Assembly (NCBI RefSeq): GCF_958298935.1
Contig: NC_084924.1
Location: 27,811,819 to 27,875,818, forward strand
Source of the DNA: Phragmites australis
Lineage: Eukaryota > Streptophyta > Magnoliopsida > Poales > Poaceae
DNA length: 64,000 nt
Direction of reading: 5' to 3'
Below the pieces are notes generated by a model. It worked only from the letters and a program-made list of their open reading frames with translations, made no database searches and was not told the origin of the DNA. Below, piece after piece: positions 20,557-31,129 of the stretch. A program made the position numbers and the translations under genes. Position 1 is the stretch's first letter. Each line of letters starts with the position of its first letter.

Positions 20557-21934
20557 GGGGCTATTATGCAAATTTTAGTTGATTTTTAGAGAAATACCCG
20601 AATTGTTTTTATACTGAAAAACATTATTCATGATTTCATAAATCGAAACCGGTTTTATTTTCTATTGGAAAAGCTCAAAGAATAAGTCCATGGACCCGTG
20701 GACCACGGCCTTAGGGCCGGTCCACTGGTCCATGGTGGACCAATCTGAAGGGGTAAGCGCCCTTTTAATATGGTCCATCCATCCGAGATTGAAGGCCGGG
20801 GTTCAAAGAGTCTTGGACCGGCGGCACGAACACGGGCAATGGCTGGCCAACGGCGGCACATGGCCGGGACCTCACCGGAGTAGCAGAAAAATGCGGTACC
20901 GGCCACTGATTTTGATGGTAAGCGGTGCAAAAGAGAGAGGTCACCACGGGGAAGCTCACCGTGGGTATCTTCGCGACAAAGAGGAGCTGAGGGTGGCCGA
21001 TGACAGAGAGGGCAGTGGTGAAGGTTGGTGCAACAGCAAGGAAGGGATTCCGGTGGCTGAACGTCGATGACGTGTCCCGGGATTGACCCCGGAAGGACCT
21101 GTGGTTCTGCAGAGGAGGTTAACTCGGTCGGAGACGGTGCGAAGACACAGGAAGAGCGGCGGCGATGCAACTCACTGGGATGATGAAGAAAGCGGCGGCG
21201 ATGGTGCTACGGGCAAAGAGAGGTGGCGAGAATGGGTGGAAATGCGTGGAACATTGTCATGAAGGTGATCGGCGGCTTAAATAGGCGCGAGATCGATTGG
21301 AGCGGCTGGGGCTCAGAGTTCAAGGGGCGGCGGTCATGGCCATTAAGGCCGGTAGTTTCCACATCAATTCGGCATTAGAGAGGGGAATAAGAGAGGGAAA
21401 CGGCTGGGGATGCTTGATTGCGCGCTAATGCATTGAATCCCGCTGTTTTGGGAGGGAGAGAGGACGCGGGGAGGCATGGGGTTTTCGGCGGCCGGCGGAG
21501 AGGATTGAGCCGGCGATGGGAGGAAGAAGGGAAGCTGGGCTTAGTTCAGTGTTTTGGCGGCTCAGCGCGGGGTGGTTTGTGGCTCTGTGCAGTCCCATGC
21601 GGCAGAGAGAGTGCGGGAGGGAAGCACGGCTAGGCGCGAGCAGGCTGGATCAGCCTAGCGGGCCGGTGCGTGGGAGAAAGGGGGCGGCCCAAGCGTGTGG
21701 TGAAAAGGAGAGAGGGGAGGGGGAAGAGATGGGCCGGAGAAAGAATTTGGCCCAAGAGCATTTTCCAATTTTGAAATTCCTTTTCTTTTAAGATTTTAAA
21801 CCAATTTTCAAAAGGAGTTTTAATCGAGCAATTTTTAGTGATCTTTTGCAAAAAAAAAATTACACGCATAAAAACCTATTGCAACTATGATGGCATGAAT
21901 GCTTCAAACACAAATATAACCTATGGCCAAATTA
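20557..21934 (-). repeat. Internal piece of gypsy 3' LTR
   Basis: It corresponds to about 25077-26410 of the complete LTR copy. Shared text includes GAGAAATACCCGAATTG, AAGTCCATGGACCCGTGGACC and GAAGGTGATCGG. Both ends are internal to the LTR, so it is truncated on both sides. The many frames inside (for example 20655-21170 minus) are LTR sequence and recur, broken, in the second copy. Confidence 0.88.
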
Positions 21935-22272
21935 TCTATTGTCTTCAGCCAGTCATCAGCCTCCATGGGCTCAACTGCCTGAGACAAGGCGGGTGGCTAA
22001 GTGCTCAAAAATGTTCTAAGCCTAGACTGTGGCTACTATGGCAGTGCTTGCTGGTCTTGGGGTCACTGGTTGATAGCCTGAACCAAGCTTTGGAGAATGG
22101 TCATCACTTGATTGGCATCCATCAGAGGTGGCGGGGGTGGAAGATCGCGCTGGTTGGTGGCGTTGTCATTGGCGTTATCGTTGATATTGTGGTTGACGTT
22201 GTTGTTGATGTTGTTGTCGATATTGTTGTTGATGTTGTCATTGACGTTGTTGTTACGCCTGGTGTTCACCAT
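21935..22272 (-). pseudogene. Gypsy gag N-terminus, truncated
   Basis: The frame starts ATG at 22272 with MVNTRRNNN, then an Asn-rich tract built from a degenerate GTTGTT/GATATT repeat on the plus strand, then DLPPPPPLMDANQVMTIL. A short basic start, a low-complexity tract and a Pro run before the first helix are usual for gypsy gag in grasses. The frame meets a stop after LVQAINQ at about 22063. Homologous-looking sequence continues to 21935, where it is fused to 3' LTR sequence. No capsid core or zinc knuckle remains. Confidence 0.72.
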
Positions 22273-22592
22273 CTATTGGTAGCCAAGGTTCAAGCGAGGA
22301 ACATAAGGGAAAAGCAAGGGCGGATAACAAGACAAGAATAGAAAAGAACAGATAGGAATAGATACAGCACGAAAGAAAGAAAGGGACTCCCAATTATTAT
22401 TATATTATTAACTGATGCAATATAGAGGGAAAACCCCCACACTACACCAACACTCAAGCAAAGATCTAACTCATTACAAGGTTCACACTACAGACTCAAG
22501 CACAAGCTCACACTAGCACAAACAACACAAGACAACTAGAACACACGAGGCTAAATGAATTATTCAGCTAGAAACATCCTCCTAGCTCGACT

Positions 22593-23339
22593 CTACTCCT
22601 CGCCTGCTGAGCCTGATGGACCTGCTGCATCTGCCAAACGAAGCTTCTTACACGGAGGGGAACGGGGCGGTGCATCCACGGGTACCACAAGAGCCTCCTC
22701 GGAGAACTAGTCAGGGTCCTCCAACAGAATATGCAGCTCGTGGATGCCCTGCTCCTACTCTGCGTGATGCTGATGCATATCCTCCAGCTCGTCGAGGGCT
22801 CTGTCAAGCTTGGCGTACAGGGCGGCGGTGAGGCGGACTTGCTCTCGTAGACGGAGATCTGGGTCGTTGTTGACGGATCTGAAGATGACCTCCAGACTGC
22901 CGGATGGGCGTTGCGGGAACTTCCAGAACTGAGTGAGGTGGAGGTCCTGTCTGTTCTCCCTGTAGGGAATAGCCAAAGCCTGGCGGGCGGCGTCCTCGAT
23001 CCCAGCCTCGAAGGTAGCTCTGAGGGCGGCAGCGGTTTGGACTTGGCGAAGATCGTCGTCGGTGGGCTTCTCGAACATGGTCACCTCCACTAACTAGGAG
23101 TAACCACGGCCTCCAAGCGGAACTCTGACTCCCTTGTAGAGTGGAACGTTGTGGTAGCCCAGACCCTGAAGCAGGTACCACAATGTGCGGGTGAAGTAGC
23201 CCGTAAGCTATCCGTGTGAGTAGAACTCGACAGGGGGTTGGTGTGCCCAAACAGCACTAGCGGTGACCTCTAGCTCAAGAACCAACACACGCTTGCACGG
23301 GGTGATCTTCGTGCGGGCTATCTTAAATTTTGAAAAAGA
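22593..23339 (-). pseudogene. Additional ORF between PBS and gag of the gypsy element
   Basis: A single minus-strand frame of about 245 codons lies between the primer-binding site and gag. Readable parts are VWAHQPPVEFYSHG, LTGYFTRTLWYLLQGLGYHN, VTMFEKPTDDDLRQVQ and WKFPQRPSGSLEVIFRSV, ending SGSAGEE at 22593. Stops lie after FYSHG (near 23217), after GRGYS (near 23097), after HQHHAE (22755) and after LEDPD (~22700). No ATG was found at the expected start. It has no retroviral signature I know. Extra ORFs of unknown role occur in some grass gypsy elements. The sequence is non-random (mixed hydrophobic and charged text with a Glu/His-rich helix near the end), so it was probably coding in the parent element. 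Confidence 0.65.
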
Positions 23340-23480
23340 CAGAAAATTAGTAATAATTTTATAAAGATTAATAGATAGGGAAAGAAAAAACTAAAAGGGA
23401 AACAATTTTACAAAATTAGTTTGTACAAACATAGATCCTTAGCACATCCTTTCTATCTAGGCTACGTTCTATAGTCAACA

Positions 23481-23494
23481 TAGCTCTGATACCA
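23481..23494 (-). other. Primer-binding site of the gypsy element
   Basis: The minus strand reads TGGTATCAGAGCTA a few bases after the LTR end GGTGTTA. This is the initiator tRNA-Met type used by many plant gypsy and Copia elements. It fixes the LTR boundary and the minus orientation. Confidence 0.88.
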
Positions 23495-23499
23495 CGTCT

Positions 23500-26400
23500 T
23501 TAACACCCAGTTTTAAAAGAACAAAACCAGGCACAACACATGTGTGCCAGGATCAAGTTTCCATACATGTGCTACATCATCAGTGTATCATCACATTGCC
23601 ATTATTACAATGTTGTATAACTTATAACAAAAGGACCCGAGGGTCTAAATGAAAACACAGCGGAACAAAAGAGATCTTCAATGCCAGCAGAGCTTCCATC
23701 TTACACAGGTGTCGACCGGAGGCACACCAGCCTAGAACAGCAACTCCGGGTCGAAGTCATCCTCTTCAGAGATAGCAGCTTCATTGATGGCTTCTGATCA
23801 GCAAAGGGGATGCTAAAGAAGGGGCAACGGGTGTGAGTACAAAAATATACTCCGCAAGTGGAGGGAAAACATGCTATGGGGCTTCAGTCAAGGAAAGGAT
23901 AGACACAGGTTAACTTCACTAGCCGACTATGACCTATGACTTCAACAACAGGCAACCTATTTACTAGGTGTGAAGACTCAAGTGAAACAAAAAGGATTGA
24001 CTCATCGAATTTCATCCGACTACTAAGACTCACCAGTTAATTCCATTACCCGGCTACCCGACCAACCATACCAACCCTGATCCCACCTAATCCTGAAGAA
24101 GTCCAAGTTCTCTCTTGTCCGTGAGCACGGCTGATTGAAGCTCACTCTGTCTCTAGCTTTTCCGAAAGATTGCTTATCCCATGCTTTGAGCGCAGATAGG
24201 TACTCTGCAGAGTCTGCACAGCTTTCCCCACGAGTCGTGATTCCTTTGCTACTTCACACTTCCGAGGTGTGGAGTCAGGGTCTCACTACAAGACCTTTAT
24301 AAAGCTCCCACCAACTTGCAAGTACCCACTGAGGTTTCACCGCTAAGAGATGATTACATCGCTGCAAAAGCCCCATCTTGTGCCACTTAACCGTCCAACG
24401 GTGCCTACAAAGTTAGAGGGGTGGCTAATTAGTTCGCCAGGTTGTACCCATATAGGCCTTGTGGTTGTGCGGATTCACTTGGCTATATGTTCAAGCACCG
24501 GTCCTTAGGACCCTACACAGGAACAATCACAAACATGCTGTAAAGCACCACCTCAAACCAACCATCCTGTAGGATCCCTATACCATGTTTCTACAAGATT
24601 AAAATTACCCAATTTCTTGTTGCATAGTTCATTTGTCAATATTAACATTTCCCCAACTTATGACTGCACTAGCAAAAACTACCCATTTTACCCCATGATC
24701 CATCAATGGTGACAAGGAATTGTCATACAAAACTAGTAAACCCGAAAGTGGGCCATTTAGAAAATCATGCAATTGAAGGATAAAACTACACATGAAATCC
24801 TAAAACATGAGCAAAATATTCAAGGACACTTGCCTTCAGCAGAGGGTTGGTCAAAATCCTCGAAAGCTTGCTCTTGAAGATTCCCGAACTGTGCACCTTC
24901 TAAACAACAGACTGGAAAAGAACACAAAAGAAACCTCTAAGGACAGCACACCAAATAGTACTAAATCTAGGTAAAAACCCTATAAAAAGATTTTACACGT
25001 CGCTACGAACATTTGGTCGTGAAAATCACCAAAATCGGAGCTACGAGCAAAAAGTATTAAGTTTTTGAGGTTTCAGGGGCTATTCTGCAAATTTTAGTTG
25101 ATTTTTAGAGAAATACCCGAATTGTTTTCATACTGAAAAACATTATTCATGACGTCATAAATCAAAATCGGTTTTATTTTCTATTGGAAAAGCTCAAAGA
25201 ATAAGTCCATGGACCCGTGGACCACAGCCTTAGGGCCAGCCCATTGGTCCATGGTGGACCAATCCAAAGGGGTAAGCGCCCTTTTAATCTGGGCCATCCA
25301 TCCGATATTGACGGCTGGGTTCAAAGGGGCTCGGACCGGCGGCACAAACACATGTGATAGCCGGCCAACGGCGGCGCGCGGCCGGGACCTCACCGGAGTA
25401 CCACAAAAATGCGCTATCGGCCACAGATCTCGACGGTAAGCGGTGCAAAAGAGAGAGGGCATCGCGGGTAAGCTCACCATGGGTCTCTTCATGACAGGGA
25501 GGAGCTGTGGGCAACCGATGATGGAGAGGGCTGTGGTGAAGGTCGGTGAGGCAGCGAGGAAGGGATCTCGGCGACCGAATATCAACGATGTGTCCCAAGG
25601 TCAACCCCGGAGGGATCTGCGGTTTTGCAGAGGGGGTTAACTCGGCCGGAGATGGCGCGGAGACATGGGATGATGAAGAAAGTGGCAGCGATGGAGCTAT
25701 GGGATGATGAAGAAAGTGTGGAAAATGCGCAGAACATTGTCATGAAGGTGATCGGTGGCTTAAATAGGCGCGAGATCGATTGGAGCGGCCGAGGCTCAGA
25801 GTTGAAGGGGCGGTGGCCATGGCCATTAAGGCTGGCAGTTTCCACATCAATTCGGCATTAGAGAGGGGAATAAGAGAGGGAAACGGTTGGGGGATGCTTG
25901 ATTGAGCGCTAATGCATTGAATTCCGCCGTTTTGGGAGGGAGAGAGGACACGGGGAGGCGTGGGGTTCCCAGCTGCCGGTGGAGGGGATCGAGCCAACGA
26001 CGGGAGGAGGAAGGGAAGCCGGGCTCGGTTTGGTGTTTTGGCAGCTCTGCGCGGGGCGGCTGGCGGCTCTGGGTGGTCCCACGTGGCAGAGAGAGTGCGG
26101 GAGGGAAGGGCGGCTCGGTGCGAGCAGGCCGGCTCGGCCTAGCGGGCCAGTGCGTGGGAGAAAGGGGGCGGCCCAAGTAGGTGGTGAAAATGAGAGAGGG
26201 GAGGGGGAAGAGATGGGCCAAAGAAAGAATTCGGCCCAAGAGCATTTTTCCAATTTTGAAATTGCTTTTCTTTTAAGATTTTAAACCAATTTTCAAAAGG
26301 AGTTTTAATCGAGCGATTTCTAGTGATCTTTTGCAATTTTTTTCCACACATAAAATCCTATTGCAACTGTGACGGCATGAATGCTTCAAACACAAATAAC

Positions 26401-26515
26401 CTATGGCCAAATTAAATTTAGAAATTTATTTCTTTCTATTGAACGAAATTGCAAGTCCTATTAACTTCTAACAAAATTTTAATCTATTGTAAAAATTAAA
26501 ATTTAGGGTGTTACA
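23500..26515 (-). repeat. 5' LTR of the gypsy element, about 3 kb
   Basis: On the minus strand it runs from TGTAACACCCTAAATT (26515) to GGGTGTTA next to the primer-binding site. A TATA-like TATTTAAG on the minus strand (25766-25759), about 750 bases from the LTR start, is a plausible promoter. The GC-rich segment 25300-26200 gives many overlapping frames that are not genes. Confidence 0.82.
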
Positions 26516-26869
26516 AGTACCCCCTCATCTGCTAGCCCTGAGGTGTGGAGAGGTGAGTAGATGTAGAAGGAACTAGCTTCATCCCAACCTCATAGTCAGG
26601 ATATCCTAATATAACTTCTAGTCATTAAAGAGCCTCTCGATGATGACCGTAAGAGATGGTGATGAAACCATATGGAGATGGCATAACCCGGAGGAAACTG
26701 CGTGGTCCGAAGCCCAATAACGAGAGTCAAAGATATTGATTTGATTTATCTTTTGTTCGGTAGGGATAATGTTGTCCAGAGCTTGGCGGGGGTTGCCTGA
26801 GGTTGACCTGATGTCAGAGCCAAGGGTCGTGGGGGTTTGTTGGGATTTACGTGCACTAGAGCCTATGTT

Positions 26870-27765
26870 GAGGCCGGAGGCGTAGAGGCATTAGAGCCGA
26901 AGGCCGTCGAGATTCAAACGGAGGCAATGCATTCCAAAGCCCATGCTTTGGCCAGATGCGTAAGGCTTTGGAATCAAAGGTCGTCAGGGTTCAAATGGAG
27001 GCAACACACTCCAAGTCTCATGCTGAGGCCGGAGGCATAGAGGTGTCAGAGTCAAAGGCTATCGAGGTTCAAATAGAGGCATCACGCTCTGGAGCCTGTG
27101 CTGAGGCCGGAGGCGTAGAGGCATTGGAGACGGAGGCCATCGAGGTTCGAATAGAGGCAATGTGCTCGGAAGCCCATGTTGAGGTTGGAGGCGTAGAGGC
27201 ACTAGAGCCGAACACTGTCGAGGTTTGAACAGAGGCAATGTGCTCTAGATCCCATGCTTAGGCCGAAGGCATAGAGGTGTTAGAGCCGAAGGCTATCAAT
27301 GAATGGATGCAATGCGCTCTGGAACCCATGGTAAGGCCAGAGGCGTAGAGGCATTAGAGCCAAAGGCCATCAAGGTTCGAATGGAGACAATGCAATCTAG
27401 AGCTCACACTGAGGCCAAAGGCATAAAGGCATTAGAGTCGAAGGCCTTCGGGGTTCAAATAGAGGCAACACACTCTGGGGCCCATGCTGAGGCCAGAGGC
27501 ATAGAGGTGTCGGAGCCGAAGGCCATCGAGGTTCGAATGGAGGCAATGTGCTTTGGAGCCCATGCCAATGCCGGAGGCATAGAGGTGCTGAAGCCAAAGT
27601 CCGTTGAGGTTTGAATGGAGGCAATGCACTCTGGAGCCCATGCTGAGGCCGAACGCATAGAGGCATTGGAGCCGAAGGTTGTTGAGCTTTGAACGGAGGT
27701 AATGCACTCTGAAACCCATGCTGAGGTCGGTGGCGTAAAGGCGTTGGAGCTGAAGGCCATTTGAA
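26870..27765 (+). repeat. 78-bp tandem array, about 12 units, reads as a 26-aa repeat
   Basis: Units begin GAGGCCGGAGGCGTAGAGG at about 26870, 26948, 27025, 27103 and so on, spaced 78 bp with one slightly short unit near 27300. In the plus frame each unit reads close to EAGGVEALEPKAIEVRMEAM followed by RSGAHA. Open runs are 26956-27228 (90 aa) and 27303-27614 (103 aa), separated by stops such as the TGA near 27226. The opposite strand is also open over long runs, as expected for a period divisible by three. Units differ by many substitutions, so the array is old. It could be a decayed coding repeat or a minisatellite inside a retroelement. Confidence 0.82.
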
Positions 27766-28174
27766 GCTATGCGATGGTCAGAGCAAGCTCTTTAGCTTCT
27801 CTGATGGTGAGCCTTTTCTCCATTTGAATCATCATAATGGAGATCATATGTAGAGGCAAGATATTCTCCCTATTTTTTGGCATAAGTACTTAATGACGTG
27901 TGGTAATGTTAGTGCGTCTGACGGGGTAATGCGCTGGTTCTCCTGGGGTCTTGTGTCGATTGCCCTTGCATGCGACAAAAAGGGATTCAAATAATAAATC
28001 TGATGGGATGTGTATGCAAAAAACTAATGCATTGCCACAGGTAGTTGTCGTGTGCGCGCGGATTTGACAGGGATGTGTCCATGGCCCCTCATAGTAATAA
28101 TTGGGAGCACCGTAGGATGGCACCCATGGTGGTCCTATTTCCTTCCCTAGGCGCACACAAACTATTATCCCGGC

Positions 28175-28182
28175 TATAAAAG
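28175..28182 (+). promoter_or_regulatory. Strong TATA box, probable LTR promoter
   Basis: CGGCTATAAAAGCTGGGG is a textbook plant TATA box. The sequence upstream has no gene, and a low-complexity Ser-rich frame (28246) lies about 70 bp downstream. This layout fits a gypsy LTR promoter with its transcription start near 28205. Confidence 0.55.
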
Positions 28183-28480
28183 CTGGGGTCTACCCAATTG
28201 ATCTTTCATTGCTATGTAAGGGGGGAATTCTTCTTTGGCTTGATCATGACGTCCTCATCCTCCTCATCGTTGGAGATGTCAATGATTTTGATTGCCATGA
28301 CTAGGGAGAGGTCAGCTCTAGTGCCGGCGCTAGTTCTGCTTGTCGTGGTGCCTCCGAGGGCAAGCGGCCCCATGGGCATGCTTGCAAGGATGGAGTCGGC
28401 AACCATCGTGCTTCCATCCTTGCAAAGAGAGCCCCCCCCCCCCACCACTCCATTTCAATCTCCAGTCTAATTCATCACTC

Positions 28481-28713
28481 TAGTCGAGATTATTGATATC
28501 TCTGACAATGAAGAGGAGGTCGACTGGGATCTTTTGGAGAAGGTGATCGACGAGGAAGAGAAGGCATAAGCAAAGAAGGAGGCAGCCCAGGCGGAGAAGA
28601 AGAAGGCTAAGGAGGAGGGAGAGAAGGCCATGGAGGAGTCCTCTTCATCCTCTCATCGTCCTCTGACTACGTAGGAGCTAGCTACTGCATCAGCTTTCGT
28701 AGTAGTAGGCTGT
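28481..28713 (+). pseudogene. Lys/Glu-rich broken frame, possible retroelement protein remnant
   Basis: One plus frame reads VEIIDISDNEEEVDWDLLEK, then a Glu/Lys/Ala-rich, coiled-coil-like run interrupted by a TAA near 28567, ending in a Ser-rich stretch and a stop near 28670. The Ser-rich frame upstream (28246-28470) is in another phase, and a run of 12 C at 28430-28441 could be the frameshift site. I do not recognise the protein. Confidence 0.35.
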
Positions 28714-29709
28714 AGATGAAGCGCATACGTCACGTCATGCACCACTATTAAGGCTTGTAGTTTTCTTCCCCATCCTTTGTCAGTGCTTTTAGTCATGAGT
28801 AATCCAAATACTAGGAACTCAAGAAGGCATGTAAGTATTTTTTGGTTGTAAAATTTATTAATATAACTAAGTCCTTGGGTTTGCTTAATGTTTTTCTTTT
28901 CTTTGATCAATGTGTATGGGTATCCTTCAGGCATGCAGCCAGACATGTTTTTTGTGTGTGCACCTAAGATCCAATACCTCACCTTCCCCGACCCCCTCGC
29001 ACAAAGCAGTTGTTAGTGGCAGGAGAGTGTGATTGTAGGTATTTTTTTAGTATTTTAGGGGCGACGAAGTCTTACACAGGTTTAGGCCTCAATGCAACTG
29101 AGGTAGGTGTCATCGACATGTGGAGGGTTTGGACCCTGATGCCTTTGGCGGGGGATATTAACCTCATCATTCCTGGTGGAAGAGGTGTAGCCGATAGTGG
29201 GGCCATGATACAAGTTCTTTAATGAAGGTGAGGTAGTTTAGGAGCCTAGTGGCAATGGATGAAGGTGAAGCTGATGATTAAGGCTGAGGGGGGCAGTTTG
29301 TGACCCCTTCAGCCCTGGCCGCCACTAGGTTCCAGCATGATACAAACATTCTTCTATTCGATGCTGGTATAGACTCCTCTCCAAAGTCATTCTAGATTTG
29401 TGACTCAAAGTAATTTATTTGGAGCCCAGGGTGGTTGCTAGAGGTGAAGCTGATGGATAGGCCAAGGGAGGCAGTCCGTGACCCCCTAGGCCCTTAGCCA
29501 TGGCGAGGCTTCGGAGCAGGGCCATCCGGAGCCTAGCGGCGGTTGTTGAAGGTGAAGCTGATGGATAGACCGAGGGAGACAATCTACGACCCCCTCAACC
29601 CTTAGCGGTTGAGAGGGTTTGGAGGCAGGGTCATCCGGACCTTGGTGGAAATTTTGTCAGAGTTGAAGCTGATGATGAGGCTGAGGTAGCCTCTTTGGTA
29701 CTCGGCCAG

Positions 29710-30710
29710 CGCCTTTGAGTTACCAGAGGGTTCCGTGCTTCTATGACAACGATGCAATGCCTTCAACTTGCCGGAGGGTTTTTCATACTTCTATGGCATC
29801 GGGGCTGACGCCTTCGATCTACTAGAGGGTTTTTTTGTACCTTTATGACATTGGGGCTTATGCCTATAACCTGTAGGTGGGTTTTCAGTACCTCTACGAC
29901 ATCGAGGCTTACGCCTATGACCTGTCAGAGGGTTTTCAGTACCTCTACGATATCGGGGTTTTCACCTACAATCTATCGGAGGGTTTTTAGTACCTCTATG
30001 ACACCAGGGCTTATGCCTAAGACCCGTTGGAGGGTTTCTAATACCTCTACAACATCGGGCTTTCACCTACGACCTGTCACAAGTTTTCTTTGTACCTCTA
30101 TGACATCGGGGCTTACTTCTATGATCTGTCAAAGGATTTCCAGTACCTCTATGGCATCGGGGCTTTCGCCTACAACCTGTTGGAGGGTTTCTTTGCATCT
30201 CTATGATATCGAGGCTTTCGCCTACGACCTGTGAGAGGGTTTTTAGTACCTCTACGGTATTGGGGCTTTCACCTACGACAGGCTGTAGGGTTTCTTTATA
30301 CCTCTATGACATCATGGCTTTCTCCTATGACCTTTCGGAGGGTTTTTAGTACCTCTACGACATTGAGGCTTTCACTTACGACTTACCGGAGGGTTTCTTT
30401 ATATCTCTAAGACATTAGGGCTTATGCCTACAACCTGTCAGAGAGTTTTCAGTACTTCTACGGTATTGGGGCTTTCACCTATGACCTTCCATTGGGTTTC
30501 TTTGTACCTCTACGGCATCGAGGCTTATTCCTATGAAATGTTAGAGGATTTTTAGTACCTCTACGGCATTAGGGTATTTTCCTACGACCTGTCGGAGGGT
30601 TTCTCCTCTACGACATCAGGGCTTACACCTATGACCAGTTGGAGGGTTTTCAGTACCTCTATGGCATCGAGGCCTTCGCCTACGACCTGTCAGAGGGTTT
30701 TCAAGTTTTT
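29710..30710 (+). repeat. 51-bp tandem array, about 19 units, reads as a 17-aa repeat
   Basis: Units such as GGAGGGTTTTCAGTACCTCT followed by ACGACATCGGGGCTTACGCC and TACGACCTGTC repeat every 51 bp. In one plus frame the unit reads close to EGFQYLYDIGAFAYDLS. Individual units carry CAG-to-TAG changes and small indels, so the frame is broken many times. The aromatic/acidic 17-residue text is unusual for noncoding DNA and suggests a coding ancestor. Confidence 0.82.
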
Positions 30711-30724
30711 TAAGGTATCTCCGC

Positions 30725-31115
30725 TATCAAGGTTAAGCCATCGGTGTAGTGGTTTTTAAGATGTCTCCACCATCGTGGCTAAGCCATCGATGGGGAGGTT
30801 TTTAAGATATCCCCACCACCGAGGCAGTGCCATTGGTGAGGAGGTTTTTAAGATGTCTCCATCACCAAGGCTAAGCCATAAGTGGGTAGGTTCTAAAGTT
30901 GTCCCCGCCACCGAGTTTAGGCCATCAGTGGGGAGGTTTTAAAGATGCCTCTGCCATCGCTAAGAAATCGGTGGGGAGGTTTTTAAGATGCCGCCGCCAC
31001 CGAGGCAAAGCCATCAGTGGTATGATGTCTTCGCCACTAAGGCAAAGCCATCAGTGGTATGATGTCTTCGCCACTGAGGCTAAGCCATCAGTGGGGAGGT
31101 TTCTAATCTCTATGC
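30725..31115 (+). repeat. About 46-bp tandem array, roughly 8 units
   Basis: Units of the form GGGGAGGTTTTTAAGATGTC then TCCACCACCGAGGCTAAGCC then ATCGGT repeat with variable spacing (about 40-48 bp). Two near-identical units, ATGATGTCTTCGCCACT, occur at about 31022 and 31058. The array starts where the 51-bp array ends. Confidence 0.75.
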
Positions 31116-31129
31116 ATTATTTCAATGAA

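Larger units (their letters stand above)
20557..26515 (-). mobile_element. Ty3/gypsy retrotransposon, 3' half deleted
   Basis: On the minus strand the order is: 5' LTR 26515-23500, primer-binding site 23494-23481, an extra ORF 23339-22593, start of gag 22272-21935, then directly a piece of the 3' LTR (21934-20557). The two LTR pieces are about 93% alike by eye over 1.3 kb. All of pol and most of gag are gone, as are the first ~100 bp and the last ~1.6 kb of the 3' LTR. No target-site duplication can be tested because the 3' end is missing. The gag start MVNTRR and the PBS fit the chromovirus/Tekay-like group of grasses; that lineage call is inference. Confidence 0.8.

Noticed and set aside
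20655..21791. Several frames up to 171 aa
   Set aside because: They are part of the duplicated gypsy LTR. The copy at 25181-26253 carries different stops and shifts, so no protein is conserved.
26870..31115. CRISPR-like array
   Set aside because: Units are contiguous tandem repeats without unique spacers, in a plant nuclear context.
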